From Trichopria drosophilae (Eukaryota > Arthropoda > Insecta > Hymenoptera > Diapriidae), in contig CM059585.1 of assembly GCA_030407085.1 (NCBI GenBank), forward strand, positions 109,791,501-109,855,500: 64,000 bases of DNA, in the 5' to 3' direction. The first letter of the stretch is position 1; each line of letters starts with the position of its first letter. Below are positions 49,594-59,778 of this stretch, piece after piece. The notes beneath the pieces are model-generated. The model was not told the origin of the DNA. It worked only from the letters and a program-made list of their open reading frames with translations, and did not search any database. The position numbers and the translations under genes are program-made.

Positions 49594-50179
49594 CTTTGAA
49601 TGGATGACAATGAGGGAGAGGCTCAAAATACTCAGGCGAATACACCACCGCCAGATCAGTAGCCACATTGTATCCAAGGAGAAGAGATAATACATGTTCA
49701 CTACAGCATCTTTGGTAAAAACAAAAGCGTACGGTATGCTGAAAGTATCTAAATTCACGCTTTTAGAACGCTTAAGCAGCAAACGAAGCATGAATTTAGA
49801 TATTTTAAGTGGACGTGAATTAAAAACGTACTCTGGACTCCCTTAGGGAATGGTAATTGTGATGCTTTGAATATTAAAAACGGGTAAATGATGTGGGTGG
49901 GGACTGCACATGCGCAGAAATCTACTGACATGGGTGACATTCTGTTTATTTTAGGTGTACTTCACAAATCTTATAGAGTAGCAAGGCCATTTCAGCAACG
50001 ATTGTTTGGAAGACTACATCACCCTGGCCATGATGCCTTCCAGATAACCTCGAACCAGGCTGGAAGTAAAGTTGATGAGTAAACAAGTGTATCTTGCCAA
50101 TAGGCTACTGTTTAACTTCGTAACTGTGTAACTTTCGCAATAGAGCTGCATCATAGCACTAGATCTTTGAATCCACATA
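49594..50179. other. Unassigned sequence, less AT-rich than surroundings
   Basis: Contains readable but broken frames on both strands (for example GRLHHPGHDAFQITSNQAGS at 50019-50078, +) that I cannot assign. Possibly an old retroelement fragment. Confidence 0.3.
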
Positions 50180-50872
50180 TGATGGATTTCACGTCAAATG
50201 TCCAGACAAAAAAAAAATTTTCTCCAATCGAGCCCCAATTTTTTTTATGAGTTGTCCTATAGGTTAGTAATTATTCAGGAAAATATTTTTTAATTTTATT
50301 AAAAATTGGAGGAGTGGGAGGGGGTGAAAGTTTTGAACTTTTTTATGTCACGCGCTACTTTGGGTATTTATTCCACTTAAAAAAATAAATACAAAATTTG
50401 TTTCAGATATGATTTTGATAGGATTTTTCATGAACTTTCGATTGGTGTAGTCCATTTTGAATTGATTTTTTATTTTGACCAAAATTTTTGAAAATCAAAA
50501 ATATAATTCAAGTTTTTTCGACTTTGGGCACGTTTTTTTTTTTATATATATCTTTAACAGAAAACTGAGGGTTTTTCCTAAAAAATACTTGAATTTCAAA
50601 ATATCGTTTTCTTTTGTTTTCGAGAAATTGAATTATAAAGATTGCGCGTCAATGCACCTCGCCGCTACGCTAACGCCTTTGGATTATTGCCGACAGGTGG
50701 CTGAACTCGTGGCGTGTTACTTCATTTAATTGATAAACAGGAGGCTGTAAACAGTGCAGTACATTTCGAAAATATATGATATCTGCTGAGTTACTTCGTC
50801 CCTTATATTGCGCCTCTTACATTGTGTGTCGCTTGCATTGTGTCTTTCATCAAGCGTTAAACAGTATATTAT

Positions 50873-50893
50873 CGATTTATTTGAAATAAATCG
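50873..50893. terminator. Palindromic AATAAA just after the ORF stop
   Basis: Arms CGATTTATTT / AAATAAATCG around a single G form a perfect palindrome, so AATAAA is present on both strands. It lies about 30 bp past the minus-strand stop, a fitting place for a poly(A) signal. Confidence 0.45.
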
Positions 50894-50924
50894 CTGCTTC
50901 CTGCAAAAACGCAATTTAATGGCC

Positions 50925-51728
50925 TTAGTTGTATAGTTTAGTTAAGCCTTTTTTTACTGTTGTATGTTTCTCTTTAAAAACTTCATATATTTCATTCAAA
51001 TTAACAAGTAGTAATCGTTTTTGAACATGTTCACGTTTTCCATTAATTTGCTTTATAGACACGAAATCATTCTTCCCTGGCACCAAACGACTTATATCAT
51101 CACGTTCATAAACATTTATTACCTCAGCAACAGTCTCATCTGTTGGTAAAGTTTTTCTTTTTTTGTTATTTGGGTAAGTCAAAATTCCATGGTTCTTCAC
51201 CAATTCAACAGCACTTCTTGCTTCTCGCTCAGTTGCATTAAATTCTTTGATTAATTTTGTACGACCCCAGTGTTTCGGTGCAAGTGTAAGTAATGTTATT
51301 CTTTCAGACCTAGATTTTGATTCTAGAAACTTTTGTTTTATTTTATTTAGGGTTGTTATTCCTGCTTTACAATAATCATTATCGCAGCTTTCTAATTCTT
51401 GTTTGTTATATCTTGTAGTAACATTAAAATCCGAATCAACATGATCCGTTTCTGACTTTTCATCAGAAAGAATTTTCTCCTCTATAGAATCAAATACAAT
51501 TTTTTCATCGGTAGATTGGGAAACTGTTTCTTCATTTGTAGATTGAATTTTGAGTTCTCCAGAGTTATTAAGTGCAAACTTTCACGTTGTACAAATTTTT
51601 GAACCTTCTGGAAGTTCAGGATATTTCTCTCGTAAACTCTCAGAAACACTAATCAAACCTGTTATTTTAATAGTTTTTTTTAAGTGGGTTGATCCACCTG
51701 CTTCTCCACACGTTTCTTGCCTTATCAT
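50925..51728 (-). pseudogene. 267-codon transposon ORF of an uncharacterised family, one in-frame TGA
   Basis: From ATG at 51728 the frame starts MIRQETCGEAGGSTHLKKTI and continues to EGSKICTT, where codon 49 is TGA (51582-51584). It then stays open in the same frame to the stop at 50925. Regions: N-terminal Cys/Gly segment; acidic Ser-rich linker (about 60-100); TRYNKQELESCDNDYCKAG; then APKHWGRTKLIKEFNATERE, SAVELVKNHGIL, DDISRLVPGKNDFVSI and EHVQKRLLLVNLNEIYEVFK. I recall the last segment as common to many uncharacterised animal proteins from repeats, where it continues further; here it ends soon after. No DDE or zinc-finger catalytic signature seen. One nonsense codon in 268 implies recent inactivation or recoding. 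Confidence 0.6.
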
Positions 51729-52544
51729 TCATTTTTTAATAAAACAAAAATAAATGAAAAAATTAAACCCAAGAAAAAAAAAGAAGATATATCTAAAACA
51801 AAATATATCTTGCAAATGTCAATAAAAGTGCAGTTACGTACAATTATCTTTTCAGATCAAATAAATGGATAATTACAGTTTAACGCATGATAAAAGACAC
51901 AGTGGAGTATGAGTGATAAAGGGATTCAGTAAATATCATATTTCCTACCATATTTCTATATTATAACGTTTCATGTATGAGAAAACATGCCACGAGTTCA
52001 GCCACCTGTCGGCAATAATCCAAAGTCGTTAGCGTAGCAGCGCGGTGCATTGGTGCTTCGAGTTGCCGTGACGCGCAATCTTTATAATTCAATTTCTCGA
52101 AAACAAAAAAAAAACGATATTTTGAAATTCAAGTATTTTGTAGGAAAAACTCTCAGCTTTCTGTTAAAAAAATATAAAAATAAAAATAACGTGCCCAAAG
52201 TCGAAAAAACTTGAATTATATTTTTTATTTTCAAAAATTTTGGTCAAAATAAAAAATAAATTCAAAATGGACTACACCAATCGAAAGTTCATGAAAAATC
52301 CTACCAAAATCATATCTGAAACAAATTTTGTATTTATTTGTTTAAGTGGAATAAATACACAAAGTAGCGCGTGACATAAAAAAGTTCAAAACTTTCACCC
52401 CCTCCCACTCCTCCAATTTTTAATAAAATTAAAAAATATTTTCCTGAATAATTACTAACCTATAGTACAACTCATAAAAAAAATTGAAGCTCGATTGGAG
52501 AACATTTTTTTTTTGTCTGGACATTTCACGTGAAATCCATCATA

Positions 52545-53626
52545 TTTGACTGATTGACATTATCAGTCTTCTCTTAAACGTTATTGAATGCAGCAAATAG
52601 AACACTAGCCTCGCTGAAGTTTAACAGGATGGTGCGGGATAATCATTAATTATTTTATGAGACCTTTCTTCTGCCATGACAATCTAACAAGAGAAACATT
52701 TATATATGAGAAAAAAGGAACTTTAGAATATATTTAAAGTTATTGACCTTTAACACAAGAGAAAGAATGCGGTTGCAGCAAGGTTACCACCGTATTAAAT
52801 ATAACAAGTGGATATACGAAGAAGTGGTCCTATACAGTGACTGTCGAAGTCTGTTGATTACTGATTACCTAAATATTAAAGGATAAAGGAATTGGTATTG
52901 TCTCCGGCTTTAATGAGATTTTGCCTACTTGCAGGTCGACTCTCATAAACTCAGTTCCCTTAATGACCCCTTCTGTATCGCATTTGCAATTAAGGTGAGA
53001 AAAAACTGCGGAAGACCCTGAACGATGCAGTGGACCCCGTATTTTATTGTTAGAATTTTTCTAACATTAATGTACTGGACTCCTGATCAGCAGTCTTCCG
53101 TCTATCTACGCTGTAGCAAATAAGGTATTCCACGCGGTAACCTAACCTATTATAGATACTACTCACTAGGATCGGGCTTCAGACCGATCTTCTGAAATCT
53201 AGTATTCGACAGTAACCGGATGGCTTTGGGTAGAAAAGATTGCAAGATTATTATGTGAATGATTAAGTAATTCTAATAGAAGGAACTCACAACAGCCACC
53301 ACAATGAAAAGCTAAAGTGGCTTTCTGAGACGTTGAAAAGCGACGTACTATGCGCTTAATATATACCGACTCAAAACTAATGATAAATGTTACCACTAAC
53401 AATCTGCAAAATTGTCTAATTTTGAAAAAGGAGTCTAAAACTATGAACAGTATATTGTATATGATGGGCGCGAATAAAAGAATGTGAGACTGGTGCATCG
53501 TCCACGACGAGGTCCCGGACATAAAAGACATCTTTATAATGATGGTGAGGTATCAGCCGGTTGCAAAATCATGAAAAACGTCCGCCGTTATTGTGGCCGC
53601 ACCCCAGAAGGCACACGAACTGAATA
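52545..53626. other. Unassigned sequence
   Basis: No gene recognised. 52870-53150 is more GC-balanced and has short readable frames, without a known motif. Confidence 0.35.
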
Positions 53627-53901
53627 CAGTAGTCCCCACCCTAAGTTATACCATCCAAAGTTATATGTCTATCCTAAGTTATAGATTGGCCTTCTCCAAA
53701 GTTATACCAGTTTCTTCCTCTCCTTCCCCCACCACATTGTTTTGCTGAGCCACATTCGCTTCGCGACACTCTCACACAGAAGCACCCATTGCATGGATAT
53801 AAACAAAGATACGGGAGTGGGGATAGTGAAGGGCTATAACTTTGGAGAATCGTCCGCCATTTTGAAAGAACCGACAGTATAACTTAGGATGGGGACTACT
53901 G
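53627..53901. mobile_element. Pogo-like MITE, CCTAAGTTATA subfamily (copy 3)
   Basis: TA at 53625-53626 and 53902-53903. Ends are CAGTAGTCCCCACCCTAAGT and, inward from the right, CAGTAGTCCCCATCCTAAGT; the best-preserved ends of the subfamily. AAGTTATA is iterated at about 53643, 53658, 53674 and 53699, and TATAACTTTGG/TATAACTTAGG lie at the right. 275 bp. Confidence 0.85.
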
Positions 53902-53975
53902 TACCTTTCACGACGCGCGCTTCGCTGGCGCTTAAAGGCGGATTTTTTGTCTAGGTGTGACATAAAATCCTTTAA

Positions 53976-54686
53976 GGGGTTACACCACCCTGAAATTTAA
54001 AAAAAATCTTTTTTTTTTTTCTACATAATTTCGATGCCTATGTTCTTACGGTCATTTTAAGACGTCGGGTTTAAAAATATCTCATCATTTGTGGATTTTA
54101 CAGTCTTGCGCTTCCCAATAACCTTAGCTCTTTGAATCGTTCTGAGAGCTTTGTTGTGATTTCCGAAGTTTCATAGAATATCTCCTCCAGGTGTATATTC
54201 CTTCCCAAAATATCCCCTCCCCTCTTCCTATTTTGCACCTGCTTGTCAGAAACGAAAACTGTCATTCTGTACTCTTTTATCTTCTTTTTTGGAGCGGTGT
54301 ACATGATTTCTCAAAAACTACTCGACCTATTCTCTTCAAAATTTGTATACAGCTTCTCTATAACATTCTCTATGACATGACGTAGGATTTTTTCGAGATA
54401 ATTTTTTTTGAAAAAGTTATGCACTTTTAAAATAGAAATTTCGTACCCAAAAAAAAGTAATTTAATATAGTTTAAAAAAAATTTTTGTTCTTGGGTTTCA
54501 GATAAAAATCGAGACCCCCTATATCTTCACCATTTTTTAATATTTTTTCTTCTTTCAAGAATTTTTTTGAGTGAAATATATGTACTTTGATATTATAAAT
54601 ATTAAAAAGTTGTATTTTTAATAGTTTTGTCAAAATTATTCTTGAAATACCCTCCAATTTTCAGGCGTTCAGGGTGGTGTAACCCC
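53976..54686. mobile_element. 711-bp TTAA element (GGGGTTACACCACCCTGAA ends)
   Basis: TTAA at 53972-53975 and 54687-54690. Both ends read GGGGTTACACCACCCTGAA inward. The interior is AT-rich and non-coding. Size and the GGGG-N-CACCACC terminus match the element at 55457-56168 (712 bp), probably one family. Confidence 0.8.
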
Positions 54687-55077
54687 TTAAATGCCTAGGA
54701 GTCACCATAATCGCTGGAATGGATCCCACACAACAAGGAGTCCTAGATAAAAGGGGGTCAACAAAAAATCAAAGACTCGGATCCAGAGACATGAAAGCTA
54801 CACAGAAAAAAAGTCTTAAGATTGTTACATCTCAAATTAAGCACTATAAAAGGATTAATTTCAGCCTAAAATTGAGCGAATTTTCTTAAATTAAGTAAAT
54901 ATTTGCGCTTAAAGTCTTACTTTCAGACAGCAAAGTTTAATTTTAGTCGATATTTTTGCTTAAAGAAAAATTAGAGTTAGAAGTTAGAGAATTCTTGTTT
55001 CGAACTTGAATATTGACTAAAAGTAAGTTTACAAAACTAAAAACAAGATTTTAAGCGCAAATATTGACTTAATTTAA

Positions 55078-56776
55078 CCCTTTAACGGCGGGAAGGACAC
55101 TTTTTCCAACTACTTTCAACGTTAATTTTCTTTACTATGTAAAACAAAATCGGAATAACAAAAAAATGAATTTTCAAAAAGTTGCGGCTATTTTTCTGAA
55201 AAAAAATAGGAATTTTTGACTTTCGAATTCAAAATTTTTGAATTTTGTTTCAAAAATGATTTTTTTTTTCATACGGCAAGTAACCACCAGAACACTGTTT
55301 CACATCAAAATATCGAATCCGCAATGTCTAAGCTTCAAAATGGTGATACGTAATTTTAAAATTTTCAAGATGGCGGATCCAAAATGTCGACGAAAGAATT
55401 TGTTTTACCAAATAGTAATATTCAGTGTCTGTTTCATTAAAAAAAAATTTTTCTAAGGGGAGGCACCACCTTTAAATCAGCTGTATGACATACAGCTTTA
55501 AAAAATTTGAAAAAATTATCTCTTTAGTAATTTTTGACCTGGAATTCAGTGGTGCTAGTATAAAAAGTGTAAAAAATTTGTTTGACCCAAAAAAAAAATT
55601 TTCTTTTTCGAAAAAATCGGAATTTTTTAAAATCCATACGAGAGGCTGTAGAAAATGTGTTTCCATGTTCACCCTAATTTTCTTGAATTTTTACATTAAT
55701 TAAAAAAAATGTAGAAGCATTTTTTCGAAAAAACAAATTTTTTTCGCGCTAAAATTTAGAGGTCAAAAAAATTATTTCTAGAGTAATTTTTAACGTGGAA
55801 TTTAGTGGTGTTAGAATAAAAAATGTAAAACTTTTTTTTTACGCTTAAAAAAATTGTGTTGTTCTCTACAAAAAATTTATTTTTGAAAAAATCGGAATTT
55901 TTTAAAATCCATACGAGAGGTTGTAGAAAACATGTTTTTATGTTCACCCTAATTTTGTTGAATTTTTAAATTAAGTTAGAAAAATGTAGTTGCATTATTT
56001 CAAAACAACAAATTTTTGTTTAAACTACAATTTATGGGTCAAAAAAATTTCTTACGCTTTTTATTCTAGCACCACTGAATTCCTCGTCAAAAATGACGAA
56101 AGAAACAATAGTTTCAAATTTTCTAAAGGTGTATTTCATAGAGTTGATTTTGAAGGTGGTGCCTCCCCTTAATGACACTGTGTATCAATATATTTTTTGG
56201 GTCGCCGATCACGAATCTGAAGTCCGATTTGAAAAATTCAAAATGGCGGATCCAATATGGCGGACGATATTTTCAAAATTGGTCGGATTATTTAACTTTA
56301 GTAAAGTTCACGAAATTTAAGCGAATGTACTACTTGACTTTCCTCGTTTCTTCATAAAACTTAAATTTTCATAAATTTGTATAAAATAATTACAAAATTA
56401 CAAAAAAAAAATAATAAAGACGAAAATAAAAAAATATTAAAAATGAAAATAAAAAAAAAATAATAAAACTCTCTCTGAAAATATTTTGAAGCTTAGACAT
56501 TGCGGACGCGATATTTTGATGTGAAACAGTGTTCTGGTTACTTGCCGTATGAAAAAAAAATGATTTTTGAAACAAAATTGTCAAAAATTCCTTTTTTTTC
56601 AGAAAAATGGCCGCAACTTTTTGAAAATTCATTTTTTGTGCCATTTTATTGGTAGATTCTGAAAGGGCGATCCCAAATATGTAAGACATATTTCGATTTT
56701 ATTTTACACCCATAGTAGTAAAGAAAATTAACGTTGAAAATAGTTGGAAAAAAGTGTCCTTCCCGGCGTTAAAGGG
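55078..56776. mobile_element. 1.7-kb TTAA foldback element (CCCTTTAACG ends)
   Basis: TTAA at 55074-55077 and 56777-56780. The left end is CCCTTTAACGGCGGGAAGGA; the right, inward, is CCCTTTAACGCCGGGAAGGA. Arms of about 320 bp (for example 'ggaacattgcgga'-type text 55310/56500; 'tacggcaagtaaccaccaga' 55273/56547). A module with ATGGCGGATCCA lies at 55371 and another near 56242. Contains 55457-56168. Confidence 0.85.
55457..56168. mobile_element. 712-bp TTAA element (GGGGAGGCACCACCTT ends) nested inside the previous
   Basis: The right TTAA is at 56169-56172; the left flank CTAA (55453-55456) is one mutation away. Both ends read GGGGAGGCACCACCTT inward. The interior holds an imperfect direct repeat of about 275 bp (55530-55700 against 55790-55970; shared 'aaaatccatacgagaggytg' and 'gttcaccctaattt'). 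Non-coding. Confidence 0.8.
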
Positions 56777-56868
56777 TTAAGAAAATTTGCTCAATTTTAG
56801 ACTGTAATTAAGCCTTTTACGGTGCTTAATTTGACATGTAACAATTTTAAGACTTTTTTTTCTGTGTA

Positions 56869-58989
56869 TTTACAGAAACATGTTCATCCCAACGGCCACG
56901 AAGTAGCGTGAGGCCTGATGCTGCAGAAAACCAGGTCCAAAATAAAAAGTACTCAAAGATGTGCCCTTCAAAGTGGTCTAAGATAAAGAGTAATTTACAG
57001 AAACATTTATGCGGAAGCAACGACTGTGCTCACGAGCTGAATGCCATCAACACTTGAAATTGAAAAGCCCATAGCACAAACTATAAATTACTGCGAATAA
57101 AGCAAAGAAATACGAAAATGAATGGTCAAAAAATGGCAGAATAGATGGACAGCTAACGAAATATTTATAATATAGGAACGAGTTAAAGGAAAAATCAAAG
57201 TCGAGTCTGTACTGAACTAACAAAAAGCACAACTTCTAACAACAGTTGGCTAACTTTAAGCCTAAAGAAAGATAAGACCTCCAGTTATAGATCTTTTTTG
57301 CAGAGACATGTAGAGCTCATCCTGAAACCCTTGAAGAATAAAGATTAGAGAATGCAGTAAATAAATAGCAAAATAAAAATCTGAAAACAAGATCTCACTA
57401 CAACAACATAAAACAACGGAAGGAAGCACAGGGTCTCGATAATTCTCCTTTGGTATTTTCTAGGAAATAATCTAATTACTATTAGAATTGCTCTTTCAGC
57501 GCCCGAATTTTGAAAAATTGATTCAGTAATTTTTTATTTACGGGTTTCATTCAAAATTCCGAGCACATTAGAACTCCTTTAAAGGGATTTTGATTTAATA
57601 TGAATTCGATATATGGGCATTATTCTAGAACTTTTAAACATTGAGGTTGAAGAAAATTGCATTTTTTTTTAGGCACATTCATGAAATTAATTTTATTGGC
57701 TTTAGAATTGATCAAATGACAGGAAAAACCTTGCGTGACTCATTTATACACAATGTATTTTTTTTTAATGTAACATATGTTACGTTACTCGTAAAATTAG
57801 TTTTTAGTTTTGTAACGTTTAATATACATAAAAAATTCAGTTCTTTTGCTTATGGCCTAATTTTTCGAAGCTAGTATATAAAATTAAACGTCTAGTTAAT
57901 AGTTATTCAAATTTAAAATAACGGATTAAATATGGCGGACTATTTTTACAAAATTTCTTTGATTTTTATAAAATTTGATATGTTAGGGTTTTTGAGGCCA
58001 CTGATTACAAATCCAAAGTCAGTTTTCATTAAAATTTGAAATCCAAATACATGATTTAACATTAAGGATACTAAAGAATTAAAACGATTTGTAAAGAATA
58101 ATCATTTTATTATTGTCAAAAATTGTGTTTTTTGTTGTATTAAAAAAACACAAAAGTTATAAATACTTGAATAACATAGGAGAAAAGATCAGAATGATTC
58201 CAAAGTACTTAGAAGCTAAACTGTAGATGTGCCATTAAATAATTTGATTTTTCAAAGTGAGTTTCGCTTGGAAATTTAAAGTTTGACGTGGTCGCATTTT
58301 TTATGTATAGGTGCACACATTCGGGCAAAGGCTCAAATTACTTTTTATCATATAGGTAATGTACACCTGTTGTGTGGTTTCTTAAAAACCAATGTGACAA
58401 AAATTATCTAAGGTTGATTGCTAAATTGTCAACTATAAAAAAAAGTTATCTCGCAAGTTTGAAGGTATATAATTTTATTCCTCAGTGAGGCACATCATTA
58501 AGTTAAGGATTTTTCATTTGTTTACATTCCCAAATACTTCCACAAAAAACCACAGACCATAAAAAAAGTGTTGCAAAGTTATATTTAAAATTTTTAAGGT
58601 ATGAGCGACAACATAAAGTTTAAAAGTTCTAGAACAATGCTCATATTTTTTTCTTTCTTATGAAGGAAAATAGTTTCTTTTATTTCTAATAGGTTCTTTT
58701 TATTTTATTTAAATATACAATAGAACGAAATAAACAATCGGTGGTTTCTAGTACATTTTCTACGTTTTCCCAAAACGTTTTTTTATAATTTGAGATAGCT
58801 GATGTCTTCCTCGGTAGATGGCGTTCTCAACCATTCGAAATAATACGTTCCCATATTGGGTATTTCCAGCAATGATTATCCCGACAGATGGCGTTCATAG
58901 TAATTACGAATAAGAAACTCAATTAGTTCTCGGTAACAAACAAACGAAACATTCAACAAACGAAAATAATTGAATCCCAATTATTCCAG
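56869..58989. other. Unassigned sequence with element fragments
   Basis: 57090-57200 has a readable but broken frame (KKYENEWSKNGRIDGQL, +) I cannot assign. 57440-57580 matches one half of the 59.0-59.7 kb palindromes ('agcgcccgaattttgaaaaa', ending 'ttagaactccttTAAA'). Two copies of AGATGGCGTTC lie at 58816 and 58883. A module fragment (GATTAAATATGGCGGAC) lies near 57924. Confidence 0.4.
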
Positions 58990-58993
58990 TTAA

Positions 58994-59363
58994 GGGGGTT
59001 CTAAAGTGGTCCACCGGTAATATAGGAAGTTTCACTAGAAAACGTAAATTAAAGGTAATTAAATGACTTTTTCAAAATTCGGGCTCTGTAAAGCCAATTC
59101 TAATTACTACAGACAGTTTCCTAGAAAACACCAAAGACATTAATTGATAACTGGCCTAGAATTTTCGGAAATAAGTGATTTTTATTTATTTCTGAAATTT
59201 CTCGGACAGCTCTCAATTAATATATTTGGTAATTTTTAGGAAATTGTTTATAGTGCTTAGAATTGCCCTTGCAGAGCCCGAATTTGGAAATTTTTATTCA
59301 GTCATCTTGAATATACGTTTTTTAGTGACATTTCCTACCTTACCGGCGGACCACTTTACCCCC
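58994..59363. mobile_element. 370-bp TTAA palindrome, first of a tandem pair
   Basis: TTAA at 58990-58993 and 59364-59367. Ends are GGGGGTTCTAAAGTGGTCCA and, inward from the right, GGGGGTAAAGTGGTCCGCCG. The halves are complementary: 'attcgggctctgtaa' (59076) against 'ttgcagagcccgaatt' (59269). Non-coding. Confidence 0.8.
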
Positions 59364-59367
59364 TTAA

Positions 59368-59738
59368 GGAGATTCTAAAGTGCTCGGCCGATAAGGTAGG
59401 AATTTTTACAAAAAACCGTAAATAAAAAGTGACTAAAACGATGTTTCGAAATTCGGGCTCTGTAAGGGTAATTTTAATTACTGTAGATGGTATCCTAGAA
59501 AATGCCAAAGACATTGATTGAGAACTGACCGAAAATTTTCGGAAATAAATAAAAATCAATTATTTCCGAAAATTTTCGGTCAGTTGTCAATTAATATTTT
59601 TGTTTTTTTTCTAGGAAACTTTTGCAGTGCTTAGAATTTCTATTACAGAGCCCGGATTTTGACAATTTTATTTAGTCATCTTTAAATCACGTATTTTAGT
59701 GAAATTTCCTACCTTACCGGCGGACCATTAGAACCCCC
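59368..59738. mobile_element. 371-bp TTAA palindrome, second of a tandem pair
   Basis: Shares the TTAA at 59364-59367 with the first copy; the right flank is TGAA (59739-59742). Ends are GGAGATTCTAAAGTGCTCGG and, inward from the right, GGGGGTTCTAATGGTCCGCC. The centre has a strong TTTCCGAAAATTTTCGG dyad (59535-59580). Clearly the same family as the first copy, diverged. Confidence 0.8.
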
Positions 59739-59778
59739 TGAAATTTGATTTCTTGACATATTTCTGTATACGTTTTAA

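Larger units (their letters stand above)
50180..52542. mobile_element. 2.36-kb TA-flanked transposon with 0.54-kb inverted repeats and one ORF
   Basis: TA at 50178-50179 and 52543-52544. Ends are TGATGGATTTCACGTCAAAT and, inward from the right, TGATGGATTTCACGTGAAAT. Inverted repeats run 50180-50717 and about 51990-52542 with few differences, and include GCCGACAGGTGGCTGAACTC near 50688. The only gene is on the minus strand, 50925-51728. No TTAA-type modules. Superfamily not identified; TA duplication alone suggests Tc1/mariner-like chemistry, but the ORF shows no DDE motif. Confidence 0.8.
54801..56866. mobile_element. TA-flanked element with CACAGAAAAAAAGTCTTAA ends, host of two nested insertions
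   Basis: TA at 54799-54800 and 56867-56868. Ends are CACAGAAAAAAAGTCTTAAG and, inward from the right, CACAGAAAAAAAAGTCTTAA. About 40 bp of inverted match follows (GATTGTTACAT against ATGTAACAATT). TTAAG/GCTTAA words are iterated through 54830-55075. Without the TTAA insertion the element is about 360 bp. Confidence 0.75.
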
